DNA from: Bacillus pumilus
GTDB taxonomy: Bacteria > Bacillota > Bacilli > Bacillales > Bacillaceae
NCBI RefSeq assembly: GCF_038738535.1
Contig: NZ_CP046128.1
Span: forward strand, 2,232,001-2,296,000
Reading direction: 5' to 3'
Length of the DNA: 64,000 nucleotides
A program made the position numbers and the translations under genes. Position 1 is the stretch's first letter, and the number at the start of each line of letters is the position of its first letter. Below, one piece after another: positions 17,791 through 26,147 of this stretch. The notes under the pieces are model-generated. The model saw only the letters and a program-made list of their open reading frames with translations, had not been told where the DNA came from and made no database searches.

Positions 17791-19023
17791 ATGAAAAGAG
17801 TTGTCATTACTGGAATGGGAATTATTTCGCCTCTAGGAAATGATGTAAATAGCTTTTGGAATCAACTAGTTAAAGGTCAATCGGGAATATCTCTAATTGA
17901 TTCTTTTGATACTATTGATTATAAAACAAAGATAGCTGGAATGGTTCGTGATTTCGATGTAGATGGAATATTTGGGAGGAAAGAAGCCAAACGATTAGAT
18001 CGATTTAGTCAGTTTGCTTTAGCAGCAGCCGAACAAGCATTAGAAAAATCACAATTACAGTTAGATAAGGTTGATCTTGAACGTTTAGGGGTATACGTTG
18101 GTTCAGGGATCGGAGGTATACAATCACTTGTTGATAATGTGAATGTATTAAATAAACGAGGTCCCGCAAGAGTAAGCCCTAGCCTTGTACCAATGATGAT
18201 TTCAAATGCAGCTGCGGCTCAAATAAGTATTAGATTAGGGGCACAAGGCCCGTCATTATCACCAGTAACGGCCTGTTCAATCGGGAACACCTCTATTGGT
18301 GAAGCTTTCAATGCTATCCGAAATGATGAGGCAGATATTATATTTGCCGGTGGAGCAGAAGCTGCAATCACACAGTTATCTTTGGCTAGTTTTGGAAACG
18401 CCCATGCACTATCTACAAAAAACCAAGATCCAAGTCGAGCCAGCCGTCCGTTCGATACAGATAGAGATGGCTTTGTTATGAGTGAAGGCGCAGGTATTTT
18501 AGTATTAGAATCATTAGAAAACGCTATTCTTAGAGATGCGCCGATATTATGTGAAGTAGTGGGATACGGAGCTAGTTCAGATGCTCATCATATGGTAGCA
18601 TCACACCCAGAAGGTAAGGGTGCCTACTTAGCAATGAAAAAAGCATTGAGAAGTGCAAATATATCAACAGGTGAAATTGATGTTATTAGTGCTCATGCAA
18701 CAAGTACACAAATAGGTGATCGTTCAGAAATTCTAGCTATTAAGAAATTGTTTGGTGAACATTCCCGCAAAATTCCAACAACTGCAAACAAATCAATGAC
18801 TGGTCACATGCTTGGTGCTGCTGGTGGAGTAGAAGCAATTGCTTTAGTGGAAAGTTTGAGACAAGGAATTATTCCTCCAACTATTAATGTAGAGAATTTA
18901 GATCCAGATTGCGACTTAGATGTTGTCTCAAAAACGCGAAATCTTCCAATGAAATATGGACTATCAAATTCTTTTGGCTTTGGCGGACATAATTCAGCAA
19001 TCGTGTTAAAGAATTATGATTGA
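17791..19023 (+). CDS. Orphan beta-ketoacyl-ACP synthase II (FabF-like)
   Basis: A 410-residue thiolase-fold condensing enzyme. The catalytic triad is present: Cys162 (VTACSIGNTSIG), His302 (SAHATSTQIGD) and His339 with Lys334 (ANKSMTGHMLG). It differs from housekeeping FabF at the second active-site motif, where the usual HGTST reads HATST. No acyl carrier protein, ketoreductase or acyltransferase is nearby, so it is a stand-alone copy that would work with the cell's own fatty-acid machinery. AAGGAGGG precedes the ATG. Base use is more AT-rich than the core genes, suggesting transfer. Confidence 0.9.
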   Translation: MKRVVITGMGIISPLGNDVNSFWNQLVKGQSGISLIDSFDTIDYKTKIAGMVRDFDVDGIFGRKEAKRLDRFSQFALAAAEQALEKSQLQLDKVDLERLGVYVGSGIGGIQSLVDNVNVLNKRGPARVSPSLVPMMISNAAAAQISIRLGAQGPSLSPVTACSIGNTSIGEAFNAIRNDEADIIFAGGAEAAITQLSLASFGNAHALSTKNQDPSRASRPFDTDRDGFVMSEGAGILVLESLENAILRDAPILCEVVGYGASSDAHHMVASHPEGKGAYLAMKKALRSANISTGEIDVISAHATSTQIGDRSEILAIKKLFGEHSRKIPTTANKSMTGHMLGAAGGVEAIALVESLRQGIIPPTINVENLDPDCDLDVVSKTRNLPMKYGLSNSFGFGGHNSAIVLKNYD

Positions 19024-19063
19024 AGATCCACCTTTATAATTCAGAGGTGAAATAAATACATCT

Positions 19064-19089
19064 ACCAAGGGTTGATCACCCTTGGTTTC
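19064..19089 (+). terminator. Terminator of the fabF-like gene
   Basis: ACCAAGGG / CCCTTGGT stem, 7-nt loop, then TT. Confidence 0.7.
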
Positions 19090-19196
19090 AAATTTAGAAT
19101 ATCATGATCCGGATCTAGAATGTTCATCTGCCCGCCGATGATTTCCGCAAAGAAGGTCACGATGAGTGCATGATGCATTTTATCGTGAAAGAATAC
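19090..19196 (+). pseudogene. Short coding remnant at the accessory-block junction
   Basis: An open stretch with no start reads VHLPADDFRKEGHDECMM and on into HFIVKEYLS before running into the 3' end of the truncated NUDIX gene on the other strand. I do not recognise the parent protein. It looks like the stub of a gene cut when this region was rearranged. Confidence 0.3.
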
Positions 19197-19415
19197 TTAT
19201 CGAACCGAATGAAGTTCATTTACTTTGCAAACATACCCTGTCTCTTCTTTCACCTCACGGACCACGGCCTGCTGCAGGTGTTCACCTTTTTCTACAGTAC
19301 CGCCTGGAAGTTCCCAATAACCCTTTACATTTTTGACCATTAACATATTTTCTTCCTCATCATAAATAATAGCTGATACTACGTCTACTCGTTTCAAAGA
19401 AATCTCCCCAATCAT
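19197..19415 (-). pseudogene. Truncated NUDIX hydrolase
   Basis: The first 72 residues of a NUDIX protein. The Nudix box is complete (GGTVEKGEHLQQAVVREVKE followed by ETGYV), but the chain stops at LHSVR, where family members continue for another 60-80 residues including the substrate pocket. The stop coincides with the unrelated remnant at 19090-19196, so the 3' half was replaced. Probably inactive. Confidence 0.8.
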
Positions 19416-19547
19416 TCTCTGTTTACATCAATTGTCGAATAAATAGCACGAACTGTTCATTTCAATACATTCATTATAATGTATCCTTGATATAAGATAA
19501 TGGATAAGGGGCAAAACAGCATTCGTGGGCAGATTGGAGGCCACAGC

Positions 19548-19679
19548 ATGTGGATCATCATCATTTTACTTATTGTCCTCATTGGATTTACAGGGAATAT
19601 CGTTTCTTTATTAAGACAAATGAAAGAGTCGAACGAGAAAATCATACAACTGTTAGAACAGCAAAAACCGAAAAAATAA
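19548..19679 (+). CDS. Small single-pass membrane protein
   Basis: A 43-residue frame: TTGGAGG 7 nt upstream of the ATG, one membrane helix at residues 2-16 (WIIIILLIVLIGFTG), then a charged helix ending EQQKPKK. A terminator follows directly. Function unknown; I do not recognise it by name. Confidence 0.65.
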   Translation: MWIIIILLIVLIGFTGNIVSLLRQMKESNEKIIQLLEQQKPKK

Positions 19680-19708
19680 AAACCTCACCCTTTTAGAGAG
19701 AGGTTTTT
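19678..19708. terminator. Bidirectional terminator
   Basis: AAAAACCTC / GAGGTTTTT stem between the small membrane protein (+) and the gene at 19726 (-). Confidence 0.75.
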
Positions 19709-19725
19709 AGAGTAAGCAATTATTC

Positions 19726-19917
19726 TTATCGTTTCTCATGAAGCAACATATATCTGATTCGACGAATATAATGCAGTGCAATATGAACGAGACATAAAAT
19801 GAGCCCGATCATCGCAAGAATATAGATGGGCAGCATCAAACCAGGTACATAGTTGACGATAAAACCCAAACAAAACGCTGTCAGCATATATAGACTGATC
19901 AACCTCATCAATACCAT
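19726..19917 (-). CDS. Small two-helix membrane protein
   Basis: 63 residues with two membrane segments (about 4-24 and 29-50) and a basic C-terminus (RRIRYMLLHEKR). GGGAGGG precedes the ATG at the right spacing. No recognisable family; function unknown. It stands alone, next to pdaC. Confidence 0.65.
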   Translation of the reverse strand: MVLMRLISLYMLTAFCLGFIVNYVPGLMLPIYILAMIGLILCLVHIALHYIRRIRYMLLHEKR

Positions 19918-20018
19918 CCGAAGCCCTCCCTTTCTACATTCACTTTAACATATTTTCCCTTTATTTTCATGATTGGCTTTTAAAAAAAGATGCGAATCCA
20001 CTAAGATTCGCATGATCA

Positions 20019-21431
20019 TTACGTATTCGATTCACCTTTCTTCGCGCGCGCTTCCTTCCACTGCTCAAGCTCTGAAACTGTTAATAATTGATATCCTTGT
20101 TTGGTCAATTCCTTGATAATCGTGACAGCTGCGTTTGCCGAGGTGTCATAGATGTCGTGCATTAAGACAGTTTCTCCGCTAGACGCATGTGTGAGAATGT
20201 AGTTGGCGACGTATTGGCTGTTGCGATATTTCCAGTCCTCAGGATCTACGTCCCAAAGCGTGACTTTCATGTTGACAGCTTCGTTGATCTGCCCATTTGT
20301 TCCACCATATGGCGGTCTAAAGTGAGTCGGTGTGAATCCGCCTGCTTTTTCAATAATTTGCTGCGTATCTTCTACTTGTTTGATAGCTTGTTTTAACGGC
20401 AGTCTTGTGAGTAAAGGATGGCTATAGGAATGATTTCCGATTTCATTCCCACCCTTTCTGATCTCACCCAGCATATCGGGGTAATATTGAACCCTGCTGC
20501 CTAATACAAAAAATGTCGCATGTCCTTTGTTTTCTTTTAAGGCTTTTAAAATTTTTGAGGTCGTGGATGGATTTGGTCCATCGTCAAATGTCAGGGCAAT
20601 GGCTTTTTGATTTGGGTTGAATGTTGCCTGTTTTGGCAGTTTTACGAGCTTTCTTTTTGGGATCGGTTCTTTTTTCTCATTTTTGTTCTTTTCTTTATGA
20701 ATATATTCAGGCTTTAACATTCCTTTAAGCACTGTTTTTTTAATCGCCAGCACTTGAGGGCCTTTTTTGTCTGGTGCGATTTGCCCTGCTGGAAAGTAAA
20801 ATTCAATAAAACGATCCTTGATGGCAAAATACTGATAATGCTCTGCCGAAGGAGACGTTCCTTGCTTGAGCAAATGCTCATTTTCAGCAAGAGAGCGATC
20901 TTTTTTTAATTCATCAAATGTCATATGAGACAGTTTTTGCAGATCTTCTTTCTTTGATAAAAATAAATCATCTATTGATAAAAAATGCTGTTTCTTGAAA
21001 TCAAAATTGAACAACTTCGTTTGATGTGCGCCTTTTACTCCGCCTTTCAATTCATATGTATTGAATTTGATCGCAGCGGTTTGTTTGGCATAATGAGTAA
21101 TCTCGTAATCTATGTTTAATTCGTATCGATGATCTTCATCGACATCGCTTGCTTCACTAAATGATGTTTTGAATTTGTCGAGCGCTGTTTCTGCAAATCT
21201 TTTCATCTCTTGATCTAGCTTTTTTTGATGAAACACTGGATAGTTCACAGCATATCTCAAGTATCTCCCGTCATTCACGAGAGTGACAATTTCAACTTCT
21301 TTATAGCTCGCATCTGGTTCTACCTTCTTCTTCTCTGTCCCGCTTGCCTGCTGATTATGATAAAACGCAGCGATTCCGATGATGATTGCAAGTCCGCATA
21401 GGACGAGACTGATTTTCCATTTCATTGACAC
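20019..21431 (-). CDS. pdaC: Peptidoglycan N-acetylmuramic acid deacetylase PdaC-like
   Basis: A 470-residue membrane-anchored wall enzyme: signal anchor (residues 5-25), a DUF4163/DUF3298-type domain to about residue 230, a basic linker, then a C-terminal NodB domain with LTFDDGPNPSTT, GNHSYSHP (metal His pair), FRPPYGG, DPEDW and LMHDIYDT. Domain order and length match B. subtilis PdaC, which deacetylates muramic acid and gives lysozyme resistance. GTG at 21431 follows GAGGGGA; ATG at 21425 is an alternative. Confidence 0.9.
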   Translation of the reverse strand: MSMKWKISLVLCGLAIIIGIAAFYHNQQASGTEKKKVEPDASYKEVEIVTLVNDGRYLRYAVNYPVFHQKKLDQEMKRFAETALDKFKTSFSEASDVDEDHRYELNIDYEITHYAKQTAAIKFNTYELKGGVKGAHQTKLFNFDFKKQHFLSIDDLFLSKKEDLQKLSHMTFDELKKDRSLAENEHLLKQGTSPSAEHYQYFAIKDRFIEFYFPAGQIAPDKKGPQVLAIKKTVLKGMLKPEYIHKEKNKNEKKEPIPKRKLVKLPKQATFNPNQKAIALTFDDGPNPSTTSKILKALKENKGHATFFVLGSRVQYYPDMLGEIRKGGNEIGNHSYSHPLLTRLPLKQAIKQVEDTQQIIEKAGGFTPTHFRPPYGGTNGQINEAVNMKVTLWDVDPEDWKYRNSQYVANYILTHASSGETVLMHDIYDTSANAAVTIIKELTKQGYQLLTVSELEQWKEARAKKGESNT

Positions 21432-21589
21432 AATGATTCCCCTCTCGTGATGGCGTCATGTCTTGATGACGTGTGTTTGTAGGATAGACTTTGCGCCAAC
21501 CCGATTTAGTTTTCAAAAAACACATTTGTCACATTTTCGTCACAATTAAGAGAGGTTGAAAAAAAGGGCTTGATCTCTCAGCCCTTTGA

Positions 21590-22144
21590 TTATTTTTGCA
21601 TATATAGTTGAAATAATTTCGTTTCTTCATCAATAGAACTCGCTCGATCAAAAGCCGCTCTAACCGTCTTCGTATTGTTCATGAGCTCATACAGCATTGT
21701 CAGGACAAAGATAAATGCCGCATCTCCATCAATGTAATCATCAGGCGCTGTATAGGACAAAGCACCTGCTTCTAAAAAGGCTTCTGCAAGTTTTTTCTCA
21801 CCTAGTGTGCAGCCGGTTGATATGACGTGAACCCCTTTTAACGAAGCATACCGCTTGATTTCATCCGCTCCAAAAGTTACACCTCTAGGCTCCCCATCTT
21901 CGTATACATCTTCCCCTAACTCCGGCATGAGAAACGCTCCTTCTTCCCCATGAAAAGATAAAAGAAAGTAGTCCGTCTCCCTTCTATTTCTCCCAGATAA
22001 CACATCAATCAGATCATTGGGTCTGCCTATCCAATGCATATCGACTTTTGCACCAAAGTTCTCAAATGCTGCACGCAGGGCAAAAGATTCTAGCTCACTA
22101 TTTGGTCCTGTTGCTAATGTAATGCGCATGGTCTGTTGTTCCAC
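21590..22144 (-). CDS. Small protein with a possible caspase/CHAT-like fold
   Basis: A 184-residue cytoplasmic protein with no assigned name. From the GTG at 22144 (GGAGGAG 6 nt upstream) it shows alternating strands and helices. A His-Gly follows a hydrophobic strand (FLLSFHGEEGAF, His65) and a Cys follows a second strand 47 residues later (GVHVISTGCTLGEKKLAEAF, Cys112), then AGALSYTAP. That His/Cys spacing and context is the pattern of clan CD (caspase, CHAT) peptidases. It has no partner domain. The fold is my inference; a non-catalytic Rossmann-like protein is the alternative. Confidence 0.6.
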   Translation of the reverse strand: MEQQTMRITLATGPNSELESFALRAAFENFGAKVDMHWIGRPNDLIDVLSGRNRRETDYFLLSFHGEEGAFLMPELGEDVYEDGEPRGVTFGADEIKRYASLKGVHVISTGCTLGEKKLAEAFLEAGALSYTAPDDYIDGDAAFIFVLTMLYELMNNTKTVRAAFDRASSIDEETKLFQLYMQK

Positions 22145-22225
22145 TTGTATCTCCTCCAAACGATGATAAAAATAAACCCATTTTTTCTTCATCTGCATAT
22201 GTATCCGTCCATTTTAGTGCACTGA

Positions 22226-22593
22226 TCAATACATTTGCTCGATGTCCTGTCGTTCTCGTGCGAAGGAAAGAGCTTCCGTCATCAAGACTTGCCTACTCCC
22301 TTTCCGTGGGCACCAGCCGTTACATACATCACTGCTACATTCGCTCGGTGCTTTAATTTCTGTAAGGTTTCTTGGATGAGCGTGACCGTCCCCACAAGCT
22401 GCCCTTGATAAAAGGTGCCAAAGGTCCACATAGATTGTGCCGAAGTAAAACGAGCCGCATATTTGTCTTTTGTATCTATTTGTTCTTCTTCATAGCTCAT
22501 CGCAAAGCCCTCTGGATGTAATCGCAGTGCTTCTAGTCTTAATGCTGTAAATTCTTCAGCATCACCTGCGTTAACAATTGAATATTCAGACAA
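22226..22593 (-). pseudogene. Frameshifted, truncated GNAT acetyltransferase
   Basis: The N-terminal 103 residues read as a GNAT N-acetyltransferase (RLEALRLHPEGFAMSYEEE, GQLVGTVTLI, VMYVTAGAHGKGVGKS) and stop exactly at the acetyl-CoA loop. Removing the effect of one missing base near 22288 restores LMTEALSFARERQDIEQMY, after which a second stop ends the protein well before the usual C-terminal third. Both a frameshift and a truncation are present, so it is not functional. Confidence 0.85.
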
Positions 22594-22912
22594 CCACCTC
22601 CAACAGAATGATTGATACTTCCAATTTTATCTTGAAAGGAGGTTTTGATCAAAGGATATTGATCCCTTAGCACCAATCTCTTTTCCTACATGCAATTAGA
22701 CATGCTTATCCATCTGCGAAAACAAGGTATTTCCGATCATGTTTACTCGTTTTATCCTAGCAAAAACGATTCTTTTCTCACTTATCTTTTCACCTTTTTT
22801 ATATTAATCTATAACTAATTCATGAAAAAAAAGAAAAAAAAGGATTGCTATGAATGAAAAGATATCATAAGATAGAATAGTAATAAAAAGTCAAAAAAGG
22901 GAGGAATTTGAT
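22594..22912. other. Intergenic region, probable bacteriocin promoter region
   Basis: About 320 bp without a gene. The last 120 bp are strongly A-rich; a TAGAAT at 22873-22878 could be the -10 of the bacteriocin promoter but I find no well-spaced -35. A strong ribosome binding site (GGGAGGAA, 22899-22906) precedes the precursor gene. Confidence 0.45.
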
Positions 22913-23239
22913 ATGACAGAAACAAGAAACGAAATCAAACTACATGTTCTTTTTGGTGCTTTAGCAGTAGGTTTCCTTATGCTAGCTCTTTTTTCCTTCT
23001 CGCTACAGATGCTGCCAGTTGCTGATCTAGCAAAAGAATTTGGTATTCCAGGCAGTGTTGCAGCTGTTGTTTTGAACGTTGTTGAAGCGGGCGGAGCTGT
23101 TACAACAATCGTCTCCATTTTAACTGCTGTAGGATCAGGTGGTCTTTCTCTTATTGCAGCGGCTGGTAAAGAGACCATTCGTCAGTACCTTAAAGCCCAA
23201 ATTAAGAAAAAAGGCCGTAAAGCCGTTATTGCTTGGTAA
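22913..23239 (+). CDS. Circular bacteriocin precursor, pumilarin
   Basis: A 108-residue precursor. The last 70 residues (Leu39 to Trp108) are, as far as I recall, the mature pumilarin sequence: it begins [16 protein letters not shown], is largely hydrophobic, and ends in the basic stretch [11 protein letters not shown]. Residues 1-38 are the leader. The uberolysin/circularin A class is cut and joined head to tail (Leu39 N to Trp108 C), forming a helical bundle that permeabilises Gram-positive membranes. It heads a five-gene cluster and is separated from the next gene by a hairpin, which would favour high precursor levels. Confidence 0.95.
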   Translation: MTETRNEIKLHVLFGALAVGFLMLALFSFSLQMLPVADLAKEFGIPGSVAAVVLNVVEAGGAVTTIVSILTAVGSGGLSLIAAAGKETIRQYLKAQIKKKGRKAVIAW

Positions 23240-23255
23240 TTCATTTTTATGACTC

Positions 23256-23285
23256 AATAGAAGGAGACTTTGTTCTCCTTCTATT
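23256..23285 (+). terminator. Attenuating hairpin after the bacteriocin precursor
   Basis: A perfect 12-bp stem (AATAGAAGGAGA / TCTCCTTCTATT) with a 6-nt loop, 16 bp after the precursor stop, followed by TAAATTTT rather than a long T-run. It probably allows partial read-through into the processing genes, setting the ratio of precursor to machinery. Confidence 0.75.
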
Positions 23286-23308
23286 TAAATTTTGATGCAG
23301 GTGAGAAG

Positions 23309-25078
23309 ATGTTATATCCATTATTATCACTACTTCTATCAATTAGAATTCAACAACAATATTCAAATCTAGCTCAGTTTATAATACGTAAGGTTCCATT
23401 TTTCACATCGTTTTCTTCTAAACAGTACATATTATTTTCTTGTATCCTTGATACTTTATTCGGATGTATGATTGTATTCGTTATTTCTTCGTTTCTTTAC
23501 TCTCCGATCTATCAAATAGAATGGGAAAGTGCTTTTGTGATATTTTTGTTTCTTTTCTCTATCGTCAAAGGGATTGAATCTTATAGAAGAACTCATATTC
23601 TTCCTTTTGAAGAATTGATACAGCTTGCACCTGTTTCCTCAAGACACCTTTTCCAAACGCTTTTGTTTTCAGAACTGATCTGGTTGATGTTGACCAGTTT
23701 GAGTACTTATTTAATCTATTTTCTGTTTCAATATTCCATTGCACAAACACATGACTGGATATTCTGGTTAAAGCATCTCAATGTCATGTTGACAGGTTTC
23801 TTCCTTTTTATCGTCAGCAATAAGATATTTGGTGCTTACATCTATAATATTGTCGTGAAAAAAATCGGGATCATTCGTGTTCTTTTTTTCGCAAGCATCT
23901 CTTTACTTTTTTTCTTATTTGGAAGAGTCCTGATATTGAACATTATTTTCCCTTTTTATCACACCTTCCAACAACTTTTTCAGTCGATTTCATCGCTTGC
24001 AGAGGATTCGTTTTGGATTACACTTTCCAACAATTTGGTGGCTTTATATCAAAATGATCTTCAGCATATCCATCATGCTTTATTCTCAAAGGATTCTGTA
24101 TTTCTACAATTTCAAGCGCTTTTCACTTCACCTGTCACATTTTTCGTGGTGATATTAGCAGCTATACTCGTCATGAAGAGTCCTGTACGCTGGATTCCAA
24201 CTGGGAAAGATCATGATCAAAACTCAACACATTTTCGAGATTTATTTTATTGGTACTTTCAAGTACTTAATAAAATTCAAGGCTCGCTGTTTCAAAAGAA
24301 TATGTTGATCCAAAAAGACCTCAAGGTGTTAAAAGAAAAAAGATGGCTGCTGTCTAAAGAGTTTTTTAATTATATGTTTATGTCATATGAAGCCTTCTTT
24401 TATATCGGGGTTATGACTAGTTTGATCTCCATTATTGATCATCCGGCTTTGCAGATTCAGCTGCTTTTTACATTAAATGTGATGATTTTAGCAAATCAAA
24501 CGTATGAGATGAGAATGCTGACCCCTTCTATTTTTTCTTTAAGTGCTGAAAAAAAGAATATTTGGCTTTTTGAGCTTTCTCAAACATCTCTTATTCAGTT
24601 TTTCTTATCAAAAATCCAGTTATTTTATTGTTTATTTTCCATACCAGCTCTCTTTCTGCTATTCATTAATCTATCAATCATGGGTGTATATCAGCTTTTT
24701 GATATTCAGATGCTCATTCAATTTGTGGCATTAGGGATTGGTTTTTTCATTTTCCCTTTGATTCAGCTTTACTTGTTTCCATTTACAACGAAATTCAATT
24801 TTATTCATGAGCATGAAATAGGGACAACCAATGAGGAAATAGAAGTTATCGATAAAGGGCAGGCTTTTGCAAGAAACTTTCTTGTATTACCTTTTATGTA
24901 CTACATGATCTTGACCTCTTTTCTACCTATTTTGCAGCAATCCTCAGGTCTCATAAACTTTCTGTTTGCTTTATATTTTGTGATCGTTTCATTGATCTGC
25001 TGGGTGTTATGCCGCAAGACCATCTATAAAGGGATTGAGTATGTTGAAAAAAATAAGATATTTTCTATCGGAGAATAG
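23309..25078 (+). CDS. Large membrane protein of circular bacteriocin maturation
   Basis: A 589-residue protein with about 12-14 predicted membrane segments and no soluble enzymatic domain I can recognise. In every circular bacteriocin cluster of this class a large multi-pass protein follows the precursor and is needed for maturation or export; it may include the cyclisation machinery. The ATG at 23309 is preferred (AGGTGAG upstream); an upstream TTG at 23270 lies inside the hairpin. Its end overlaps the next gene by 38 bp. Confidence 0.85.
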   Translation: MLYPLLSLLLSIRIQQQYSNLAQFIIRKVPFFTSFSSKQYILFSCILDTLFGCMIVFVISSFLYSPIYQIEWESAFVIFLFLFSIVKGIESYRRTHILPFEELIQLAPVSSRHLFQTLLFSELIWLMLTSLSTYLIYFLFQYSIAQTHDWIFWLKHLNVMLTGFFLFIVSNKIFGAYIYNIVVKKIGIIRVLFFASISLLFFLFGRVLILNIIFPFYHTFQQLFQSISSLAEDSFWITLSNNLVALYQNDLQHIHHALFSKDSVFLQFQALFTSPVTFFVVILAAILVMKSPVRWIPTGKDHDQNSTHFRDLFYWYFQVLNKIQGSLFQKNMLIQKDLKVLKEKRWLLSKEFFNYMFMSYEAFFYIGVMTSLISIIDHPALQIQLLFTLNVMILANQTYEMRMLTPSIFSLSAEKKNIWLFELSQTSLIQFFLSKIQLFYCLFSIPALFLLFINLSIMGVYQLFDIQMLIQFVALGIGFFIFPLIQLYLFPFTTKFNFIHEHEIGTTNEEIEVIDKGQAFARNFLVLPFMYYMILTSFLPILQQSSGLINFLFALYFVIVSLICWVLCRKTIYKGIEYVEKNKIFSIGE

Positions 25079-25580
25079 ACTGATTTTACGACTCGGCTAC
25101 ATTTATGCTGCTATCTTTATTGCAGCAGTGCTGATTGGTAGCCTTCTTCCTTATGATCAGATTCCTTATTTAAAAAAGGATGAAGAGATGTTTTTTCTAT
25201 CTATTTTCTTAAACAATTTGCAAGTTGGGATGGCGATATTAGGGATCGGAGCTTTTACAGGCGGCATCATGGCTGCTGGCATTCTTTTTTACAACGGATA
25301 CATTATTGGCAAACTAGTTCAGTATTTGATTGTCAATCAAGAAGTGCAGCAGATATTCACAGGATTACTGCCTCATGCTTTCGTAGAGATTCTTGGTTTC
25401 ATCCTGTTTTCAATTGTCAGCTCTTTTCCTTTTATTTATCTTTATCGATTTATAAAAGGAGAAACAATTGATTTAAAAAAGCTGACTGTGACTGTGCTTC
25501 AATTGATTTTTGCAGCAATTGTTCTCTTATTCGCAGCATCTCTTTTAGAGGAATACGTTAGCCATGTACATCTACCATAG
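25041..25580 (+). CDS. DUF95/SpoIIM-family membrane protein of the bacteriocin cluster
   Basis: A 179-residue protein with about five membrane segments and the DUF95 features (NLQVGMAILGIGAFTGGIM, NGYIIGKLV, LLPHAFVEILGF). SpoIIM-like proteins are a constant member of circular bacteriocin loci and, in the classes studied, contribute to secretion and immunity. ATG at 25041 follows AAAGGGATTGAG and overlaps the preceding gene, so translation is coupled. Confidence 0.9.
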   Translation: MLKKIRYFLSENRLILRLGYIYAAIFIAAVLIGSLLPYDQIPYLKKDEEMFFLSIFLNNLQVGMAILGIGAFTGGIMAAGILFYNGYIIGKLVQYLIVNQEVQQIFTGLLPHAFVEILGFILFSIVSSFPFIYLYRFIKGETIDLKKLTVTVLQLIFAAIVLLFAASLLEEYVSHVHLP

Positions 25581-25601
25581 AAGAAAGGGGAATGTGGTTC
25601 C

Positions 25602-26147
25602 ATGGAGCTACTTCTACGACCTAAGGAATTTTTCAATCAGAATCAATCGATTAAAACCATTGTAGGCCTTGTCTTACTATCATTATTTGTTTCGACTGTC
25701 TTTTTAACATTTTTTATTATTGATTTGTTAGTAGATGAACCGTTATCAGCTGGAAAACAAGTAGCCAGCATTGTTTTTATTTTTTTGCTGACGATCCCGC
25801 TGTATTTCATTTTAAATTTTCTCAGTACCGTTCTCACTTCTATTTATATGTATTTTTTTCATAAAGCTTTTATTTTACGCAAAATGTATCTTGTCATTTT
25901 GGTTTATAATGCATTTCTTTTATTAGTGAATAGTGCAGCGATCTATTGTGTGATGGTGTTACAATTAGATCACTATTTTATCTTGATACAAGCAATTTCC
26001 TTCTTCATCAACTTATATCTTTTGCGCATCCTTTATGATGGCATCATTTACTATGCAGAAGGGTCGAAAAAAGCTGCCCTTGCGACAGTGATCTTGTATA
26101 TGCTGGTGACCACTGTGTTTGTTATTGGAGGATTCATCAATGGCTAG
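25602..26147 (+). CDS. Multi-pass membrane protein of the bacteriocin cluster
   Basis: 181 residues with five predicted membrane helices (FVSTVFLTFFIIDLL, VFIFLLTIPLYFIL and others), resembling Yip1-type permeases in layout. It probably forms the membrane part of an ABC exporter with the ATPase encoded by the next gene, or acts in self-protection. AAAGGGGA precedes the ATG. It overlaps the ATPase start by 8 bp. Confidence 0.75.
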   Translation: MELLLRPKEFFNQNQSIKTIVGLVLLSLFVSTVFLTFFIIDLLVDEPLSAGKQVASIVFIFLLTIPLYFILNFLSTVLTSIYMYFFHKAFILRKMYLVILVYNAFLLLVNSAAIYCVMVLQLDHYFILIQAISFFINLYLLRILYDGIIYYAEGSKKAALATVILYMLVTTVFVIGGFING

